From Mantamonas sphyraenae (lineage: Eukaryota; CRuMs; Mantamonadidae): DNA of 64,000 nt. The DNA is taken from assembly GCA_026936335.1 (NCBI GenBank), contig JAPMXV010000042.1:248001-312000 (forward strand), read 5' to 3'. Shown here in pieces: positions 36,201 to 48,200 of the stretch; positions within the stretch are counted from its first letter, which is position 1, and each line of letters starts with the position of its first letter. The notes beneath the pieces are model-generated. The model was not told the origin of the DNA, made no database searches, and saw only the letters and a list, made by a program, of their open reading frames with translations. The position numbers were made by a program, and so were the translations under genes.

Positions 36201-39200
36201 CACCTCGACCTCACCTACGGCACCAACCAGCTGCGCCTCACAGGCAACCCGCTCCAGGTCACTGTGGCTGGAAACACCGTCAACACAGGTGTGACCATGT
36301 TCACTGGCCAGCTGATGACGGTCGCCGTCACCTGGCGTGCCTCAGATGGCGCTACCCAAGTTCTTCGCGACGGCACCGCCGTGTGGACTGGAACCCTGAG
36401 TGCAGGCGCTTCCATCCCCAACGGCCTGCCTCTGATCATTGGAGGTTCAGGCTCCAACTCGCAATACGACGAGATTATTCTGTTGGACTACATCGAGTCG
36501 CAGCCCAACATCAACAACTGGCGCTTCTACGGTATCGGTGGTGGTGAACAGGGTGTGCGCGCTTACTACAAGGCCGACGACTGTGCAGGCAACACCATGC
36601 ACGACCTCGGACCGTTCAAGCAGCACCTCTCGGTCGCTGGAGGAACGCACAGCTGGTTGGCCGACAACGGCATCGCCCACACAATCCCGCTCACTGACCT
36701 TGGCATCGTTGCAAGCACCTTTAGCACGCCCGGCAACAACTTTGGCTTCATCAGCGATGGTGTTAACCAGGTGCTCGTGTTCGGCAACGGCATGAACGAC
36801 AAGCTGCTCACGTTCAACTGGGTGCACCGCAATGTGAGCTCGGAAGACACCGGTACGGCCGCGTTCACGCCTGCAGGCGGATACTATGCCACTGAGGAAG
36901 ATGCATTCGGTCACCAGCTGTGGACTGTCAACGGTCGCGCTTTTTACAAGTCGGCTGGATGGGACTTCCGCATGGCGGGTACCATCAAGAACCCGCAGGC
37001 TCTGGGCACCGACTACGCCTTTACAGCTGGCGTACAAAACACACAGTTCGGTCTTGATTTCTTCATTCGAGTCGACAACTCGGGCTACGTCTGGTTGGGT
37101 GACTGGGGCCACGACAACGGTGGCTACTTTGGTTTCGGCAACGATGACAACCTGGGTGTGCGCAAGACCAACATTCAGCTGACCACCGAATTGCCAAATG
37201 CGGGCAACACGAACGCCTATGTTGCACGAGGCATCCCAGCGTCGGATGGCGTCTCCGAGCTTGTGCCTGGCACAGCCCTTCGATTGCAAGGCAGCCTCGA
37301 CCAGCTGAACAGCAAGCTTGCTCAGCTGAGGTACACCCCGTACGCAAACGTGGACACGAACCAGACGATGCGCACTCGCATTACAGATGTCCACGGACAC
37401 TACACGGACAAGATCACCTCGCTGCGATCATCATCGCGGTGAACGACGCCCCTGTGCTGAGTGCTGTGTCGATGAGCTATGCCGGTGTGGAGGACACGGT
37501 GCTGGTGCTGCAGGATCAGCTGCAGCTGAGCGACGTGGACGCGTACGAGCTGCCCATGGAGCTCAACATCTCTGTCAGCCACGGTGGCTTCCAGCTGCCG
37601 GCCATGGCTTCGGTCACGGTGCAGACGCTGGCATCCACCAACGCCTCCATGCCTGCCCACTGGCGCTCCGTGCGTCTGCGGGGCACCCGAGCTGCGCTTA
37701 ACCGCACGCTGTCTCTCGTGAGCTACATGCCCGATCTGCACTTCTACAGCACCGATGCTCTGCAAGTGTCTGTCAACGATCTGGGCAACAGCGGCTGGGG
37801 CGGTGAACTGACCCACGCTCTGAACATCACGTTCAACGTGGCTCCGGTGAACGATGCTCCTATCTTTACGGTGCCCACCAGCTTCTACGCCATCTCGGAG
37901 GACACCCAGGCCACCATCGACGGCATCACGCTCGTGGATGTGGACACTGCGCCCAACGAGCAGCTTGGTTTCCGCTTGGTTGCACCGAACGGCCGTCTGT
38001 TCCTGAACACGAGCCAGGCAGGAGCTGCTGGCGCGTCGTTTGACCCTGTGTACGTCAATGGCGGTGCCGATGTGCGTGTCAACGCCACGCAGATGCAGTT
38101 TGCAGCGTTGATGCATGCCATGGTGTACCTGCCCAACCTGCACTTTGTGGACAACGAGACGGTGGCCATTTCGGCCACGGACTATGGTCGCTACGGAAGC
38201 GGAGGTGTGCAGTACGCCAACGCAGCGGTTGTGGTCAACATGCAGCGGGTCAACGATCTGCCGCGTCTGGACGCACGTCTTACGTACACCATCAAGGAGG
38301 ACGAGGTGTTGACGCTGAGCGCCATCAACGTGACCGACGTCGACGTGTTGCCCACAGACATCATGCGTCTCAACATCACAGTGGAGAAGGGCCGCCTTTC
38401 CATTGCCAACAACACATGGGCTTCCATTTTCGCCGGCCATGTGTCTCCGGGCGCCCCAACCGCTGACATCAACTTGTCGGGCAACATTTCGTCCATCCAG
38501 CGCGTGTTGGACGAGATTACGTACTACCCGTACCCGCACTTCAACGGCTTTGAGAACATCACCATGATCATTGACGATCTTGGCTCCGGTGGTCTCGTCG
38601 TCGTCGGCACACGACACGTGATTCAAATCCAGATTTACCTCATTCCACAGAATGACGCTCCGTTCATCACCACGGTGCACGGTCCGTTCTACGTGTCGGA
38701 GGACACCCAACTGGCAGTGTCCAATCTGGCCACTGTGTCGGATGTCGATGTCGTTGACGGCTTGCTGGAACTCAACCTCACCGTGCAGCACGGTCGCCTG
38801 TCCTTCAACACCACCTCTGGTCTGGTGTTCATGTATGGCACCAACCAGTCGGCACCCCATCTCTCTGTGCGTGGCCAGCTGACCTCGATCAACTCTGCCC
38901 TTGAGTCTGTGTCCTACATGCCGGACTTGCACTACTTTGGCAACGACACAATCGCCATGGACATCAACGATATCGGCAACAAGGGCGCTGGTCCCACAAG
39001 CGGTTTGTCTGACAGTGGCACGTGGCCCTCTTCATTGGATCGGTGAACGACAACCCTGTGTTTGTGAACCTCCCTGCATCGTACGTGGTGACGGAAGACA
39101 CACTGACGGCGCTGCCGGGCATCTCCATCTCGGATGTGGATGACGACACCGCTCGCCTCACCGTCGAGCTCACGGTCACCATGGGCAGCCTGTCGTCCAG

Positions 39201-42200
39201 CAACATGGCCGACGTGCCCGCCAACTTGACCTTTGAACAACGCCGATCCGGGAGCCATTGTGATCAACGGCACCTTTGTTGCGCTGAACCGCTTCCTGTC
39301 GGGTCTGCGATACATGCCCAAGCTTCACATCGACTACAACATGACACTGAGCATGCGTGTGATCGATGACGATGGCAACGCCACAGTGTCGTCGTCTGTG
39401 CTGCAGCTGGTGCCTGTGAACGACGCACCGCAACTGCGTCTCGTGCCCGCCGTCTTCTTGGCGGAAGACACCGTCGCCAACGTGTCTGGCTCGTTCATTG
39501 CCGATGTGGATGGCAAGCCGTGGCACCAAGTGACCATGAACATCTCATCGACCCATGGTCGCTTCCGCTCGTGCGGCCCGCCCTGCGCAGCGCTGACCAA
39601 CAACGCTACACATGACGACCTGCTGCGCACAGTTGTGTACAGTGGCAGCTACTCATGCATCAACAGCACCCTGGCGTGCTTGGTGTACGTGCCCGACATC
39701 CACTTCTTTGGCGCTGCCGAGATTCTGGTGTACGTGGACGACTTGGCCACGGGCGGCGCGCCCGATGTGCAGACCGATGCCGGAGTGATTGCAGTCAATG
39801 TGTCGTCTGTGAACGACAACCCGGTGTTTGTGAACGCCAGTGCATCGTATGCAGTGACGGAGGACACCCTGACGGCGCTGCCGGGCATTTCCATTTCCGA
39901 CGTGGACGACTACAACGTGGTGCCGTTCTTTGTGTCGCTGAACGTGTCGTCGGGTGTGGTGTCGAGTGCGGCCGACCTGACCAAGGGCAGTGGCTTCCTG
40001 ACACAGAGTCTGAACGGGGCTGGCGTGAGCGGTTTGCAGGTTTCCCCGTGGGCCAAGAGCTGCCACGCGTACAAGGCACAGGGTGCCAACACCACTGGTC
40101 TGTACGTGATCGATGTGGACGGCAACGGTCCGCTGGGCAACACTGTTGTGTACTGTGACATGGAAAGCGACGGCGGAGGTTGGGCGTCTGTGTTTTACGC
40201 AGACACGACGCCGGCCTGGGACACGGGCAGCAGCGTAGAGGTGCCGCTTGTGTTTGCCAACGACGACATGGACTCGACCATCCTGTGGGCCGACAACTCG
40301 GGTCAGGTGATGATCGACAACGGTGATGTGACCAGCACCAACGTGTTCCGTAGCGTTCGCCCTGATGGGACTGCGCTGACGACACAGCACGTGTTGCCAG
40401 GCACACGCCCCAGCTACATCGGCAACAACGCACGTCCTGTTGTGCACAACGGTATCAACCGTGTGTCGTGGCTGGACTGGCAGAACTCGCGCTTCGTGGT
40501 TGCACCCAAGGAAGGCTGTGCCTTTTACATGACGGCTGCCACAGCCAACGTGGCCATCCGCAACCCGATGAACACGTTCCCTGGCACTTCGTTGACGCTG
40601 TCGTTCTGGGCCCGTGTGCTGAACCCGAACCAGCTGTGGCTGGGCTACTCTATCCCGGCCACCGACAACGCACTGTACATCCATGCGGCTGCTAGCAACA
40701 CACTGACCGTGTTTGTTGCTGGTAACTCGGTGGCCACGTCCGCGATTCCGTTTGTGGCTGGTCAGTGGATGCACTTTGCACTGACGTGGAACTCTGCGGG
40801 TGGTGCAGTGCAGTTCTTTGCGAACGGTGCGCAGTACCTGAGCACGTCGGTGTCGAACGGTGCGACGATTGCCAACGGCGGTTCGTTTGTGTTGGGCTGT
40901 GACCAGGATGGTGTGGATGTTGTGAACGACAACTCGCAGTGCACAAACGGACAGTTTGACGAAGTGGCGCTGTTTGACCACGTCAAGTCGATTGGCGACA
41001 TCAACGCGTTCCGTTTCAACGGTCTGAAGGGCAACGAAGCGGGTCTGCGAGCGTACTGGAAGAGTGATGTGTGCACGGGTAACGTGCTGAAGGATCAGTC
41101 GGGCAACGCACAGGACATGACTGTGCGTGGCACGCCGACATGGCAGACGCCGGTGGGTGTGTCGGAGATTGTGACGTTTGCGGACCTTGGTCTGACCAGC
41201 GACGCTGGTCTTAGCACGTACGGTCAGAACTTTGTGATTGCCAGCGATGGTGTGAGTGAGTTTATGCTGCGCAGCAACGCGCAAGCCGACAGGCTGATCA
41301 GCATTGACTGGGAACATCGCAACGTGAGTTCGCGCGCCACTGGCACGACTGCGTTTTCGCCTGCTGGAGGGTACTTTGGCACCGAGCAGGATGCGTTTGG
41401 TCACCATCTGTGGACGGTGAACGGCCGTGTGATGTACACGTCATCGTCGTACAACCAGCGCATGGCGGGTACGCTGACCAACATCCAGGGCCAGGCGAAC
41501 GACTACTCGTTCCCCGGTGCAATTGACAACACCCAGTTTGGTTTGGATCTGTTCTTCCGCACCAACGCCCAGGGTTTCCTGTACTTTGGTGATTGGGGCC
41601 ACGACAACGGTGGCTACTTTGGGCAGGGCAACGACGACCGCATGGGCACACGCCGCACCAACATCCGCTTCACGGACTGGCTGACGACAACTGGCAACGT
41701 GAGCGTGACTTTCAGCCCGAAGGAGGGCATTGTGGTGGATCCTCTGGCGGAGATTGTGGTGTCGACTCGTGCGAACGGAGTGGACTTGCAAGGCGGCATG
41801 GTGGGTGTGAACAAGTACCTGTCAGGCCTGCAGTACATGCCTGGACTGCACGTGGACACGAACCAGACGCTGGATGTGCGTGTGATGGACGAAGACGGAC
41901 ACTACACTGAGCGTCGCCTTGTGATGCACATTGGTGCGGTGAACGACGCCCCCGTGCTGAATGCTGTGTCGATGAGCTATGCCGGTGTGGAGGACACGGT
42001 GCTGGTGCTGCAGGATCAGCTGCAGCTGAGCGACGTGGACGCGTACGAGCTGCCCATGGAGCTCAACATCTCTGTCAGCCACGGTGGCTTCCAGCTGCCG
42101 GCCATGGCTTCGGTCACGGTGCAGACGCTGGCATCCACCAACGCCTCCATGCCTGCCCACTGGCGCTCCGTGCGTCTGCGGGGCACCCGAGCTGCGCTTA

Positions 42201-45200
42201 ACCGCACGCTGTCTCTCGTGAGCTACATGCCCGATCTGCACTTCTACAGCACCGATGCTCTGCAAGTGTCTGTCAACGATCTGGGCAACAGCGGCTGGGG
42301 CGGTGAACTGACCCACGCTCTGAACATCACGTTCAACGTGGCTCCGGTGAACGATGCTCCTGTGTTTACGGTGCCCACCAGCTTCTACGCCATCTCTGAG
42401 GACACCCAGGCCACCATCGACGGCATCACGCTCGTGGATGTGGACACTGCGCCCAACGAGCAGCTTGGTTTCCGCTTGGTTGCACCGAACGGCCGTCTGT
42501 TCCTGAACACGAGCCAGGCAGGAGCTGCTGGCGCGTCGTTTGACCCTGTGTACGTCAATGGCGGTGCTGATGTGCGTGTCAACGCCACGCAGATGCAGTT
42601 TGCAGCGTTGATGCATGCCATGGTGTACCTGCCCAACCTGCACTTTGTGGACAACGAGACGGTGGCCATTTCGGCCACGGACTATGGTCGCTACGGAAGC
42701 GGAGGTGTACAGTACGCCAACGCAGCGGTTGTGGTCAACATGCAGCGGGTCAACGATCTGCCGCGTCTGGACGCACGTCTTACGTACACCATCAAGGAGG
42801 ACGAAGTGTTGACGCTGAGCGCCATCAACGTGACCGACGTCGACGTGTTGCCCACAGACATCATGCGTCTCAACATCACAGTTGCGCGTGGTAGTTTGTC
42901 ATTGGACATGTCTGCTGACGTGCAACTGGTTGACTACGTTCAGAGTGGTGACGCACAGACTGTGTCGTTTGCCATGAATCTTACCGCGGTGAACACGCTG
43001 CTGTCGCATGTCGTCTACACGCCTCGTCTGCAGTCGTTTGGATTTGACAACATCACTTTGATTATCGATGATATGGGTGCAGATGGCCTTCAAGTTTTGG
43101 GCACACGACACGTGATTCAAATCCAGATTTACATCATCCCGAAGAACGACGCTCCGTTCATCACCACGGTGCACGGTCCGTTCTACGTGTCGGAGGACAC
43201 CCAACTGGCAGTGTCCAATCTGGCCACTGTGTCGGATGTCGATGTCGTTGACGGCTTGCTGGAACTCAACCTCACCGTGCAGCACGGTCGCCTGTCCTTC
43301 AACACCACCTCTGGTCTGGTGTTCATGTATGGCACCAACCAATCGGCAACCCATCTCTCTGTGCGTGGCCAGCTGACCTCGATCAACTCTGCCCTTGAGT
43401 CTGTGTCCTACATGCCGGACTTGCACTACTTCGGCAACGACACAATCGCCTTGGGCGTTAACGATCTCGGCAACACTGGCTCCGGCAATGATACTGCACT
43501 GTCGACGAGCTATGCATGGACAATCCTGGTTGCTTCCGTGAACGACAACCCTGTGTTTGTGAACCTGCCTGCATCGTACGTGGTGACGGAAGACACAGTG
43601 ACGGCGCTGCCAGGCATCTCCATCTCGGATGTGGATGACGACACCGCTCGCCTCACCGTCGAGCTCACGGTCACCATGGGCAGCCTGTCGTCCAGCAACA
43701 TGGCCGACGTGCCCGCCAACTTGACCTTGAACAACGCCGATCCGGGAGCCATTGTGATCAACGGCACCTTTGTTGCGCTGAACCGCTTCCTGTCGGGTCT
43801 GCGATACATGCCCAAGCTTCACATCGACTACAACATGACACTGAGCATGCGCGTGATCGATGACGATGGCAACGCCACAGTGTCGTCGTCTGTGCTGCAG
43901 CTGGTGCCTGTGAACGACGCACCGCAACTGCGTCTCGTGCCCGCCGTCTTCTTGGCGGAAGACACAGTCGCTAACGTGTCTGGCTCGTTCATTGCCGATG
44001 TGGATGGCAAGCCGTGGCACCAAGTGACCATGAACATCTCATCGACCCATGGTCGCTTCCGCTCGTGCGGCCCGCCCTGCGCAGCGCTGACCAACAACGC
44101 TACACATGACGACCTGCTGCGCACAGTTGTGTACAGCGGCAGCTACTCGTGCATCAACAGCACCCTGGCGTGCTTGGTGTACGTGCCCGACATCCACTTC
44201 TTTGGCGCTGCCGAGATTCTGGTGTACGTGGACGACTTGGCCACGGGCGGCGCGCCCGATGTGCAGACCGATGCCGGAGTGATTGCAGTCAATGTGTCGT
44301 CTGTGAACGACAACCCGGTGTTTGTGAACGCCAGTGCATCGTATGCAGTGACGGAGGACACCCTGACGGCGCTGCCGGGCATTTCCATTTCCGACGTGGA
44401 CGACTACAACGTGGTGCCGTTCTTTGTGTCGCTGAACGTGTCGTCGGGTGTGGTGTCGAGTGCGGCCGACCTGACCAAGGGCAGTGGCTTCCTGACACAG
44501 AGTCTGAACGGGGCTGGCGTGAGCGGTTTGCAGGTTTCCCCGTGGGCCAAGAGCTGCCACGCGTACAAGGCACAGGGTGCCAACACCACTGGTCTTTACG
44601 TGATCGATGTGGACGGCAACGGTCCGCTGGGCAACACTGTTGTGTACTGTGACATGGAAAGCGACGGCGGAGGTTGGGCGTCTGTGTTTTACGCAGACAC
44701 GACGCCGGCCTGGGACACGGGCAGCAGCGTAGAGGTGCCGCTTGTGTTTGCCAACGACGACATGGACTCGACCATCCTGTGGGCCGACAACTCGGGTCAG
44801 GTGATGATCGACAACGGTGATGTGACCAGCACCAACGTGTTCCGTAGCGTTCGCCCTGATGGGACTGCGCTGACGACACAGCACGTGTTGCCAGGCACAC
44901 GCCCCAGCTACATCGGCAACAACGCACGTCCTGTTGTGCACAACGGTATCAACCGTGTGTCGTGGCTGGACTGGCAGAACTCGCGCTTCGTGGTTGCACC
45001 CAAGGAAGGCTGTGCCTTTTACATGACGGCTGCCACAGCCAACGTGGCCATCCGCAACCCGATGAACACGTTCCCTGGCACTTCGTTGACGCTGTCGTTC
45101 TGGGCCCGTGTGCTGAACCCGAACCAGCTGTGGCTGGGCTACTCTATCCCGGCCACCGACAACGCACTGTACATCCATGCGGCTGCTAGCAACACACTGA

Positions 45201-48200
45201 CCATTTTTGTTGCTGGTAACTCGGTGGCCACGTCCGCGATTCCGTTTGTGGCTGGTCAGTGGATGCACTTTGCACTGACGTGGAACTCTGCGGGTGGCGC
45301 AGTGCAGTTCTTTGCGAACGGTGCGCAGTACCTGAGCACGTCGGTGTCGAACGGTGCGACGATTGCCAACGGCGGTTCGTTTGTGTTGGGCTGTGACCAG
45401 GATGGTGTGGATGTTGTGAACGACAACTCGCAGTGCACAAACGGACAGTTTGACGAAGTGGCGCTGTTTGACCACGTCAAGTCGATTGGCGACATCAACG
45501 CGTTCCGTTTCAACGGTCTGAAGGGCAACGAAGCGGGTCTGCGAGCGTACTGGAAGAGTGATGTGTGCACGGGTAACGTGCTGAAGGATCAGTCGGGCAA
45601 CGCACAGGACATGACTGTGCGTGGCACGCCGACATGGCAGACGCCGGTGGGTGTGTCGGAGATTGTGACGTTTGCGGACCTTGGTCTGACCAGCGACGCT
45701 GGTCTTAGCACGTACAGTCAGAACTTTGTGATTGCCAGCGATGGTGTGAGTGAGTTTATGCTGCGCAGCAACGCGCAAGCCGACAGGCTGATCAGCATTG
45801 ACTGGGAACATCGCAACGTGAGTTCGCGCGCCACTGGCACGACTGCGTTTTCGCCTGCTGGAGGGTACTTTAGCACCGAGCAGGATGGGTTTGGTCACCA
45901 TCTGTGGACGGTGAACGGCCGTGTGATGTACACGTCATCGTCGTACAACCAGCGCATGGCGGGTACGCTGACCAACATCCAGGGCCAGGCGAACGACTAC
46001 TCGTTCCCCGGTGCAATTGACAACACCCAGTTTGGTTTGGATCTGTTCTTCCGCACCAACGCCCAGGGTTTCCTGTACTTTGGTGATTGGGGCCACGACA
46101 ACGGTGGCTACTTTGGGCAGGGCAACGACGACCGCATGGGCACACGCCGCACCAACATCCGCTTCACGGACTGGCTGACGACAACTGGCAACGTGAGCGT
46201 GACTTTCAGCCCGAAGGAGGGCATTGTGGTGGATCCTCTGGCGGAGATTGTGGTGTCGACTCGTGCGAACGGAGTGGACTTGCAAGGCGGCATGGTGGGT
46301 GTGAACAAGTACCTGTCAGGCCTGCAGTACATGCCTGGACTGCACGTGGACACGAACCAGACGCTGGATGTGCGTGTGATGGACGAAGACGGACACTACA
46401 CTGAGCGTCGCCTTGTGATGCACATTGGTGCGGTGAACGACGCCCCCGTGCTGAATGCTGTGTCGACGAGCTATGCCGGTGTGGAGGACACGGTGCTGGT
46501 GCTGCAGGATCAGCTGCAGCTGAGCGACGTGGACGCGTACGAGCTGCCCATGGAGCTCAACATCTCTGTCAGCCACGGTCACTTCCAGTTGCCTTTCCTT
46601 ACTGAGCTCGCACAGCAGATCACGATCATCCCGAAGGCACGTACATTCTTGAACTGCACCAACGCAACCTCATGCAGCGATGTTACCACGTGCAACAACG
46701 TCACGACTTGCCAGAACACCTCGGACTGCGCCAATGTGACGACTTGTCAAAACTCGACCTCGTGTCAGAACCTGACAACCTGTGAGAATGTGACTGCTTG
46801 CCAGAACATGACCACATGTCAGAACGTGACCGCGTGCCAGAACCTGACAACGTGCCAGAACGTCTCCACGCCTGTGACGACATGCTCGTCGGGTGCCAAC
46901 TCCACAGAGGGTCTCAACTGCACCATGATGTGGATCAACTGCACCAACGGCGTGTCGATGAACTGCACGGGCATGAACTGCACCAACATGACGATGCCGG
47001 GCGCCAACTGCACGGCTGTGCTTGTGTGCGTGAACGCGACGGCGAGCGCCAGCAATGGCAGCGAACCTGTGGTGAACTGCACGCAGACGTTTGTGGACAG
47101 CAGCAACTGCAGCACGAACCCAAGTTGCACTACTTTCACCAACTGCACAACTGGCCCTGTTTGCAACACGACTGCGAACTGCACGACCACACCCAGTTGC
47201 ACAACGACAACGAACTGCAGTACCGGCGTTGAATGCGTCATGGGTGTCAACTGCACTACCAGCCTGAGCTGCAACACGTCTCCCAATTGCACACACTACC
47301 CTGTGTGTGTGTGGATGCAGAACGGTACCTTGCCTGTGCCGGTGGCGACTCAGCCGGTGAACAGCTCCTTCCTGAACTGTACGCAGAAGGAGGTGTGTGT
47401 AGTGATGAACATTACTGCACCGCCTGCACAGAACACGACGTATCTGAACTGCAGCAATGTGGAGACGTGCCAGCCTGTGATGACATGCCAGAACGTCTCT
47501 ACGCCGGTGACGACCTGCTCGTCGGGTGCCAACTCCACAGAGGGTCTCAACTGCACCATGATGTGGATCAACTGCACCAACGGTGTGTCGATGAACTGCA
47601 CGGGCATGAACTGCACCAACATGACGATGCCGGGCGCCAACTGCACGGCTGTGCTTGTGTGCGTGAACGCGACGGCGAGCGCCAGCAATGGCAGCGAGCC
47701 TGTGGTGAACTGCACGCAGACGTTTGTGGACAGCAGCAACTGCAGCATGAGCAACAACTGCACTCAACAGTCCGTGTGTGTCTGGATGGTCAATGGTACT
47801 GCAACGTCGGCGCCTGTGATTCCTCCGGTGAACACAACGTACTTGAACTGCTCTGGAGTTGCTGAGGCGTGCCAGAACATGACAACGTGCCAGAACGTCT
47901 CTACGCCTGTGACGACTTGCTCGTCGGGTGCCAACTCCACAGAGGGTCTCAACTGCACCATGATGTGGATCAACTGCACCAACGGCGTGTCGATGAACTG
48001 CACGGGCATGAACTGCACCAACATGACGATGCCGGGCGCCAACTGCACGGCTGTGCTTGTGTGTGTGAACGCGACGGCGAGCGCCAGCAATGGCAGCGAA
48101 CCTGTGGTGAACTGCACGCAGACGTTTGTGGACAGCAGCAACTGCAGCAGCGGCACTGTGTGCACCCAGCAACCCGTGTGTGTTTGGATGGTCAACAACA

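Larger units (their letters stand above)
37439..41938 (+). repeat. 4.5-kb tandem repeat, unit A
   Basis: 4,500 bp beginning gtgaacgacgcc and nearly identical to 41939-46432 apart from two diverged patches (about 38383-38607 and 38960-39043). It encodes about seven VCBS-like repeats, the seventh carrying a fibrinogen-like/LamG-like insert. It contains frame breaks 3 and 4. Confidence 0.95.

Noticed and set aside
39653-41407. Long minus-strand open frames repeated at 44039-45901
   Set aside because: Mirror images of the two copies of the fibrinogen-like/LamG-like module; no family resemblance.
37439-46432. Recombinase- or transposon-driven 4.5-kb duplication
   Set aside because: Boundaries coincide with module borders and carry no inverted repeats; unequal crossover between repeats is enough.
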